Notes under the pieces: model-generated
What the model was told of the DNA's origin: nothing
What the model saw: only the letters and a program-made list of their open reading frames with translations
Database searches by the model: none
Program-made: the position numbers and the translations under genes
Part shown: in pieces, positions 6,806 to 11,005 of the stretch
Numbering within the stretch: position 1 is the first letter of the stretch
Layout: each line of letters starts with the position of its first letter
NCBI GenBank assembly: GCA_020025295.1
Contig: JAHHSJ010000060.1
Coordinates: 1 to 11,005, forward strand
Origin: Oscillospiraceae bacterium
Lineage (GTDB): Bacteria > Bacillota > Clostridia > Oscillospirales > Oscillospiraceae
Direction: 5' to 3'
Length of the DNA stretch: 11,005 nt

Positions 6806-6821
6806 GTTAGTCAAATCTAAC
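6806..6821. promoter_or_regulatory. GTTAG-N6-CTAAC box 5 (flavodoxin, leader box)
   Basis: GTTAG-TCAAAT-CTAAC in the transcribed leader, centred 57 bp after box 4. It mirrors the box 2 and box 3 pair at the DUF3793 promoter. Confidence 0.75.
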
Positions 6822-6866
6822 TACCGTGTTTGTATCATCACTCACCACTTCAACGAACGATTCTCA

Positions 6867-6898
6867 GGAACTCCTGCGATCTAGCACGCAGGAGTTCC
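6867..6898 (+). other. 12-bp leader stem-loop upstream of the flavodoxin
   Basis: GGAACTCCTGCG (6867-6878) pairs perfectly with 6887-6898 around an 8-base loop (ATCTAGCA). No T run follows, so it is not an intrinsic terminator. It ends 47 bases before the flavodoxin ATG. It may stabilise the mRNA or affect translation; that role is inferred. The rest of the 308-base gap 6638-6945 holds only the promoter, boxes 4 and 5 and the tetraloop hairpin. Confidence 0.6.
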
Positions 6899-6945
6899 AA
6901 CGAGAAAGCCACATGGTATCTTATCAGAAAGGATTTGCTCTGATT

Positions 6946-7377
6946 ATGAATAAAATTGCTGTTGTCTACTGGACTTGTTCCGGTAATACCGAAATCATGG
7001 CCAACTGCATTGCAGAGGGCGCTCGCAGCGCCGGTGCTGAGGTTTCGATGTTCACTTCCGCTGACTTCACGGCTTCCAATCTGGATTCTTACGATGTGGT
7101 TGCTTTCGGCTGCCCCGCTATGGGTGCTGAAACCTTGGAAGAGTCCGAGTTTGAGCCCATGTTCTCCGATCTGGAGGGACAGCTCAAGGATCGCAAAATT
7201 GCCCTCTTCGGCTCTTACGGCTGGGGCGACGGTCAGTGGATGCGTGATTGGTATGCTCGCTGCTCCGATGACGGTGCTAAGCTCTTCGGTGACGAAGGTC
7301 TGATCGTCAACGAGACTCCCGACGAAGCCGCCGAGGATGTCTGCAAGGAGCTCGGCCGAGAGCTTTCTGTTTGGTAA
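6946..7377 (+). CDS. Short-chain flavodoxin
   Basis: A 143-aa FMN-binding electron carrier of standard short-flavodoxin length. The phosphate loop W9-TCSGNT-E16 matches the T/S-x-S/T-G-N-T signature. The two isoalloxazine loops are FGCPAMGAETLE (54-65) and GSYGWGDGQWMRDW (89-102). Flavodoxins replace ferredoxin in many anaerobes, especially when iron is scarce, which fits a promoter with two copies of a candidate metal-responsive operator. The start at 6946 matches the family N-terminus (MNKIAVVYW). An in-frame ATG at 6913 would add 11 residues, and neither start has an ideal ribosome site (AAAGGA lies 12 bases before 6946). The gene prefers T-ending alanine and glycine codons more than its neighbours, suggesting high expression. 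Confidence 0.93.
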   Translation: MNKIAVVYWTCSGNTEIMANCIAEGARSAGAEVSMFTSADFTASNLDSYDVVAFGCPAMGAETLEESEFEPMFSDLEGQLKDRKIALFGSYGWGDGQWMRDWYARCSDDGAKLFGDEGLIVNETPDEAAEDVCKELGRELSVW

Positions 7378-7430
7378 TCTGAGTCACACACACTCTATTA
7401 CATATATTTCCTATCTCCTATTTCCTCTTA

Positions 7431-7470
7431 TGTCCTCACACGAGCCCTCGTGTGAGGACAGTCCCTTTTT
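7431..7470 (+). terminator. Probable terminator of the flavodoxin gene
   Basis: TGTCCTCACACGAG (7431-7444) pairs perfectly with 7447-7460, a stem of up to 14 bp. A five-T run follows after five bases (GTCCC). The gap between stem and T run is longer than ideal, but the position 53 bases after the stop codon fits termination of the plus strand. Confidence 0.65.
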
Positions 7471-7494
7471 ACGGACAAATTCTGCCCTGCAAAC

Positions 7495-7534
7495 AAAAGA
7501 GCGGAGAAACCTCTCTGGTTTCTCCGCTCTTTTT
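7495..7534. terminator. Bidirectional terminator between flavodoxin and the alarmone synthetase
   Basis: A perfect 17-bp inverted repeat (7495-7511 with 7517-7533) around the loop TCTCT. The core is GAGCGGAGAAACC, flanked by A and T runs. It can stop transcripts from both convergent genes and acts as a second terminator behind the hairpin at 7431-7460. Confidence 0.9.
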
Positions 7535-7543
7535 CTGCTTCCC

Positions 7544-8227
7544 TTAAATATGTGCCATACTTCTGAGCTGATCCATCTGGGTGTCCAGCTCCATGCTGTG
7601 TTTGGCGCATTCCAGAAGAGCGTTCTGCATTTCATCATTGAACTCCACGCCCTTTTTATACCGCAGCTGATGCTCCAAGCTGGCCCAGCAGTCCATCGCA
7701 ATGGTTCTCAGCTGGATTTCCACCCGCATGGGGCGCTTCTCCTTCTCCAGGAAGATCGGCACCTCCACAATCAGGTGCAAGCTGCGATAGCCGTTCTCCT
7801 TGGGCTGTTTGATGTAGTCCTTTTTCTCGATCAGGGTAATATCATCCTGCTTCAGCAGCGCCTCTGCCAAGGTATAGACATCCTGAACAAAGGAGCAGAC
7901 CACTCGCACACCCGCCACATCATTGAGATTGGCTTCCACGGACTCCACGGTCCACGGCTGATGTTTCCGCTTCAGCTTTTCCGCAATGCTGGAAATGGAC
8001 TTCAAACGGGTCTTGATTCCACTGATGGGATTGCGGTCATTCTGCAGGGAATACTCATCGTCCAGCACATCGAATTTGGTTTCAATTTCCCGGATGGCGC
8101 ATTTATAATAGGTCATCAGCCGCCGAAAATCGGCACTTTGCCGCTGCGTCCACTGCAGCTTGTCCTGATCCAAGTCCGTCCGCAGCAGCTGCCGATATAT
8201 TTTATCTTCCATTGTTTCTTCAAACAT
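7544..8227 (-). CDS. Small alarmone synthetase, RelQ type (GTP pyrophosphokinase)
   Basis: A 227-aa cytoplasmic enzyme with only the RelA/SpoT synthetase domain. It transfers pyrophosphate from ATP to GTP or GDP to make (p)ppGpp. Visible motifs are NPISGIKTRLKS (66-77), NDVAGVRVVCSF (102-113), KENGYRSLHLIV (143-154, with the GTP-stacking tyrosine at 147) and RVEIQLRTIAMDCWASLEHQLRYK (168-191, with E170 in the catalytic region). No hydrolase HD, TGS or ACT domain is present, so it is not a long Rel protein. Length and motifs fit RelQ/YjbM better than RelP. The ATG at 8227 has AAAGGAGA upstream. It stands alone, divergent from the LexA-like gene. Confidence 0.92.
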   Translation of the reverse strand: MFEETMEDKIYRQLLRTDLDQDKLQWTQRQSADFRRLMTYYKCAIREIETKFDVLDDEYSLQNDRNPISGIKTRLKSISSIAEKLKRKHQPWTVESVEANLNDVAGVRVVCSFVQDVYTLAEALLKQDDITLIEKKDYIKQPKENGYRSLHLIVEVPIFLEKEKRPMRVEIQLRTIAMDCWASLEHQLRYKKGVEFNDEMQNALLECAKHSMELDTQMDQLRSMAHI

Positions 8228-8286
8228 AGTGATCTCCTTTTGCCCTTTTTGATCTGCCGACGGTGATCGCCAGCCGGGCCACCTCT

Positions 8287-8315
8287 ATTATGCTACACTT
8301 TTTCTTTTTTCTCAA
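8287..8315 (-). promoter_or_regulatory. Candidate promoter of the alarmone synthetase
   Basis: On the minus strand, TTGAGA (8315-8310) and CATAAT (8292-8287) are separated by a 17-base A-rich spacer, leaving a leader of about 55 bases before the ATG at 8227. No operator palindrome is seen at this promoter. Confidence 0.55.
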
Positions 8316-8354
8316 GCCCCACCCGCATACCTTCCCCATGGAACGATTTTCCTC

Positions 8355-8383
8355 TTGCATCTTTCCTCGAAACGCGGTACAAT
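8355..8383 (+). promoter_or_regulatory. Promoter of the LexA-like/UmuC/YolD operon
   Basis: TTGCAT (8355-8360) and TACAAT (8378-8383) are 17 bases apart. The predicted start near 8390 falls inside the palindrome at 8383-8410, so a bound repressor would block initiation. Confidence 0.65.
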
Positions 8384-8410
8384 CTATATGTAACAAGTGT
8401 TACATATAGA
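8383..8410. promoter_or_regulatory. 28-bp perfect palindrome, probable operator of the LexA-like repressor
   Basis: Left arm TCTATATGTAACA (8383-8395), centre AG, and right arm 8398-8410 as its exact complement. The core GTAACA-N2-TGTTAC differs from the Firmicute LexA box (CGAAC-N4-GTTCG type). It overlaps the last base of the -10 and the predicted transcription start. It ends just before the ribosome site at 8414-8419, so it also lies in the mRNA leader as a potential hairpin. Confidence 0.8.
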
Positions 8411-8424
8411 GATGAGGTGAACCT

Positions 8425-9042
8425 ATGCGGTCCAAAAATGCCCAATTGAAGGAACAGATTTACCGTTTTGTCAACGAGTGGAAGCAAGAGCATGGGGCTT
8501 CCCCTTCCCTGAAAATTATTGCAGATCGGATGGGAGTCAGCCGAACCACCGTCTATCGCTATCTTCTGGAGATGACCGACGATCAAAACGGACTGATCTA
8601 CACCGGGGACAGCATTGAAACCCGAGAGCTCAATCGGGATACCATGCGCTTCTCCCCTGCTAAAATTGTAGGTACGATTCCCTGCGGAGAAGCACAGGCG
8701 GAGGAAGAGCTGGTAGAAGCTTATGTAAACCTGCCGTCTGCCATTTTCGGCAGCGGTGAATTCTACATTCTTCACGCCGTGGGCGATTCCATGGAGGACG
8801 CCGGCATCAGCGAGGGGGATCTGGTGGTCATCCGTCGGCAGTCGGTGGCGCAGATTGGCGATGTGGTGGTGGCTCTGGACGATCAGCACAACAGCACCCT
8901 CAAGCGCTTTGACGGCTTCGATCCGGAGAACCGGGCCATTCTGGCTTACATGAACCAAGCGGTCTATCCCGGCAAAACCATTGCTGTGCAGGAATTACAG
9001 GTGCAGGGTGTCGCCCAGCACATCATCAAGTCCCTCCGCTGA
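8425..9042 (+). CDS. LexA/UmuD-like S24 family self-cleaving repressor
   Basis: A 205-aa protein with a LexA-type winged-helix DNA-binding domain at about 1-50 (HGASPSLKIIADRMGVSRTTVYRYLLEM) and a C-terminal S24 peptidase domain. The self-cleavage site is C87-G88 in IPCGEAQ, the Cys-Gly pair seen in UmuD, where LexA has Ala-Gly. The catalytic Ser122 (GDSMEDAG) and Lys160 (STLKRF) are spaced as in LexA. DNA damage and RecA filaments would be expected to trigger cleavage and loss of DNA binding. It is first in an apparent operon with a Y-family polymerase 14 bases downstream. GAGGTG precedes the ATG. It may be the cell's LexA, but coupling to umuC and the unusual operator suggest a dedicated regulator. 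It could also supply a UmuD'-like fragment. Confidence 0.88.
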   Translation: MRSKNAQLKEQIYRFVNEWKQEHGASPSLKIIADRMGVSRTTVYRYLLEMTDDQNGLIYTGDSIETRELNRDTMRFSPAKIVGTIPCGEAQAEEELVEAYVNLPSAIFGSGEFYILHAVGDSMEDAGISEGDLVVIRRQSVAQIGDVVVALDDQHNSTLKRFDGFDPENRAILAYMNQAVYPGKTIAVQELQVQGVAQHIIKSLR

Positions 9043-9056
9043 GAAACGAGGCTCCA

Positions 9057-10550
9057 ATGGCGGATAAAACTTATTTGGCAATCGACTTAAAATCCTTTTA
9101 CGCCTCTGTGGAGTGCAGAGAGCGTGGTCTGGACCCCATGACCACCAATCTGGTGGTGGCCGATGCCAGTCGAACCGAAAAAACCATCTGTCTTGCCGTT
9201 TCTCCGGCGCTGAAAAGCTATGGCATCTCCGGCCGTCCCCGACTATTTGAGGTAGTGCAGCAGGTGCGGGACATCAACGCCCTGCGGCTTGCACGACTTT
9301 CCGGGCAGGGCTTTTACGGTACCTCCTGCGACCAAGCGGAGCTGGACGCCAACCCAAAGCTGGCACTGGATTACCTTGTGGCTCCGCCCCAAATGGCTCG
9401 GTACATGGAAATCAGTGCCCGGATTTACGGAATCTATCTCAACTATATCTCCCCGGAGGACATTCATGTCTACTCCATTGACGAGGTCTTTATTGACGCC
9501 ACACCCTACCTGAACACCTATCGGTGCTCTGCCAAAGTCTTTGCCTCCATGGTATTGCGGGAGGTGTTTCAAACCACCGGAATCACCGCTACGGCCGGCA
9601 TCGGCACCAATTTGTATCTGGCGAAAATTGCCATGGATTTGGTGGCAAAGCACCTGCCTGCCGACGAAAACGGGGTGCGAATCGCTGCTTTGGATGAAAT
9701 GAGTTACCGGGAACAGCTTTGGGCTCACACACCCCTGACGGATTTCTGGCGCATTGGGCACGGATACGAGAAAAAACTGGCCCGTTACGGCATCCACACG
9801 ATGGGCGACATTGCCCGGTGTTCCTGTCAGGACGACGGGCTGCTGTTTCGGCTATTCGGTGTCAACGCAGAACTGCTCATCGACCACGCATGGGGCTGGG
9901 AGCCATGCACCATCGCCGACATTAAGGCTTACCGCCCGGAAAACACCGGGTTCAGCTCCGGTCAGGTGCTGCAAAACCCCTACACCTTTGCACAGTGCCG
10001 AATCGTCATTCGGGAGATGGCGGAGCACATGGCCTTGGATTTGGTTGAAAAAGGGCTTGTCACCCCTCAACTGGTGCTATCGGTGGGATACGACATAGAA
10101 AATCTGAACACGCCGGAAAAGCGAAGGGCCTATCACGGAGCCATCGTAACCGACCCCTACGGGCGAGTCATTCCCAAGCACGCCCACGGAACGGCTCATT
10201 TGGCTCAGTCTTCCTCCTCCACACAGAAAATTACGGAGGCAATTTTGAACCTGTACGATCGGATTGTCGACCCTACCCTGCTGATTCGCCGGGTGACTCT
10301 CTCGGCAAACAAGGTAACACCAGAGGACGACAAACAAGCAGAACCGGATGTTCAGCAACTGGACCTTTTTACCGACACAGCCGCTTTAGAGCAGGAGGAG
10401 CAGCAGCTGGAACGGGAACGAAAGCTTCAGGAGACCATGCTCTCCATTCGGCACCGCTTTGGCAAAAACGCTATTTTGAAGGGCACCAACTTTCAGGAGG
10501 GTGCCACAGCAATTCAACGAAATCAGCAAATCGGCGGTCACAAGGCGTGA
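9057..10550 (+). CDS. Y-family translesion DNA polymerase, UmuC/UvrX type
   Basis: A 497-aa error-prone polymerase for bypass of DNA lesions. Palm residues are D10 in AIDLKSFYASVEC (with F14-Y15 at the steric-gate position) and D142-E143 in SIDEVFID, so the catalytic carboxylates are intact. TAGIGTNLYLAKIA (180-193) and a helix-hairpin-helix-like region (228-252, TDFWRIG...YGIHTMGDIA) follow. The little-finger domain is at about 290-420. QLDLF at 434-438 is a clear beta-clamp binding motif. The tail (RHRFGKNAILKG, then IGGHKA) is typical of Firmicute UvrX/YqjW-like proteins. A weak GAGG ribosome site 14 bases after the repressor stop suggests translational coupling. Confidence 0.93.
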   Translation: MADKTYLAIDLKSFYASVECRERGLDPMTTNLVVADASRTEKTICLAVSPALKSYGISGRPRLFEVVQQVRDINALRLARLSGQGFYGTSCDQAELDANPKLALDYLVAPPQMARYMEISARIYGIYLNYISPEDIHVYSIDEVFIDATPYLNTYRCSAKVFASMVLREVFQTTGITATAGIGTNLYLAKIAMDLVAKHLPADENGVRIAALDEMSYREQLWAHTPLTDFWRIGHGYEKKLARYGIHTMGDIARCSCQDDGLLFRLFGVNAELLIDHAWGWEPCTIADIKAYRPENTGFSSGQVLQNPYTFAQCRIVIREMAEHMALDLVEKGLVTPQLVLSVGYDIENLNTPEKRRAYHGAIVTDPYGRVIPKHAHGTAHLAQSSSSTQKITEAILNLYDRIVDPTLLIRRVTLSANKVTPEDDKQAEPDVQQLDLFTDTAALEQEEQQLERERKLQETMLSIRHRFGKNAILKGTNFQEGATAIQRNQQIGGHKA

Positions 10551-10571
10551 CCCTATCACGGAGGTGAAACG

Positions 10572-11000
10572 ATGCAATCTCAATATCAGGACATCATTAC
10601 TCTGCCCCATCCCACCTCCGCCACCCATCCCCGGATGTCCCGACACAACCGGGCAGCGCAATTTGCTCCCTTTGCCGCACTGACCGGGTACGATGCCGCA
10701 ATTCAGGAGACTGGGCGCTCCACGGAACAGGAAAAAGTACTGGATGACGATCGAATTGCCCTTCTGGACCGACAGCTGCAAGTTCTGAAAGCCCATCTGG
10801 AACAGCGCATCCCCGTCACTATCACTTACTTTCTGCCGGATCACGCAAAATGCGGCGGTACTTATCGGCAGCTCACTGGGACGCTTCGCTCCATCGACCG
10901 ACACCGTCAGTGTCTGCTCACAGAGGACGGAACTCAGATCCCCATCGAGCACATCACAGAGCTGGAGTTTCCGTTCCCACCGAGCTATGATGGGGAATGA
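10572..11000 (+). CDS. YolD-like protein
   Basis: A 142-aa protein recognised by YQDIITLPHPTSATHPRMSR (5-24) and NRAAQFAPFAALTGYDAAIQET (26-47), the YolD-like signature. In Bacillus, YolD proteins (YqjX, YozL) are encoded with UvrX-type polymerases and have been proposed to play a UmuD-like partner role; the mechanism is not settled. A Sm/SH3-like beta-rich C-terminal half follows. GGAGGTG lies six bases before the ATG, and the gap from the polymerase is 21 bases, so it is the third gene of the operon. The stop at 10998-11000 overlaps a possible ATG at 10997 of a further gene beyond the window; this cannot be tested here. Confidence 0.87.
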   Translation: MQSQYQDIITLPHPTSATHPRMSRHNRAAQFAPFAALTGYDAAIQETGRSTEQEKVLDDDRIALLDRQLQVLKAHLEQRIPVTITYFLPDHAKCGGTYRQLTGTLRSIDRHRQCLLTEDGTQIPIEHITELEFPFPPSYDGE

Positions 11001-11005
11001 CCACT

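Noticed and set aside
7431..7460. The perfect inverted repeat as a mobile-element end or operator
   Set aside because: Its place after the flavodoxin stop, its hairpin form and the following T run fit a terminator; no transposase or target duplication is seen.
7337..8266. A 309-codon plus-strand frame across the flavodoxin end and the alarmone synthetase
   Set aside because: It runs through two strong terminators and is antisense to the RelQ-type gene.
8293..8958. A 221-codon minus-strand frame over the LexA-like gene
   Set aside because: It is the shadow of the S24 repressor, and it would cover both the palindrome and the promoter; no family resemblance.
9243..9797. A 184-codon minus-strand frame inside the polymerase gene
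   Set aside because: Antisense to the catalytic part of the Y-family polymerase, with no ribosome site or recognisable domain.

Overview
The window looks like a chromosomal segment of an anaerobic Firmicute, most likely a clostridial gut bacterium near the Oscillospiraceae/Ruminococcaceae. This is inferred from moderate GC, strong AGGAGG-type ribosome sites, TTGACA/TATAAT-type promoters, and families common in Clostridia: DUF1540, DUF3793, a short flavodoxin, a RelQ-type alarmone synthetase and a UvrX/YolD translesion cassette. Genus and species cannot be read from the sequence. No phage, transposon, CRISPR array or rRNA is seen.

Layout: (1) 1-301: the 5' part of a minus-strand tRNA-Gly(TCC) with its promoter. 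(2) 302-484: a 60-aa cysteine-rich DUF1540 protein, closed by a bidirectional terminator. (3) 528-1871, minus: tRNA CCA-adding enzyme. (4) 1982-3810, minus: a marR-MATE drug-efflux operon with a palindromic operator at its promoter. (5) 3874-5232, minus: a second MATE transporter, whose stop codon lies inside the marR promoter. (6) 5420-7377: a small HMA metal-binding protein (minus), a DUF3793 protein (plus) and a flavodoxin (plus). (7) 7544-8227, minus: a small (p)ppGpp synthetase. (8) 8425-11000, plus: a LexA/UmuD-like S24 repressor, a UmuC/UvrX-type Y-family polymerase and a YolD-like protein, forming a probable DNA-damage mutagenesis operon.

The most interesting structure is a set of five inverted repeats, all GTTAG-N6-CTAAC, found only at the three promoters of region 6. 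Each promoter has one copy at its transcription start. The DUF3793 and flavodoxin promoters each carry a second copy 55-57 bp downstream. This suggests one dimeric regulator, possibly metal-responsive, controlling all three genes. A separate 28-bp palindrome (13-bp arms, 2-bp centre) covers the start of the SOS-type operon and does not look like the usual Firmicute LexA box. The marR operon has a third, unrelated 18-bp operator. The window therefore appears to hold three separate stress switches (metal or redox, DNA damage, toxic compounds) beside housekeeping tRNA genes.
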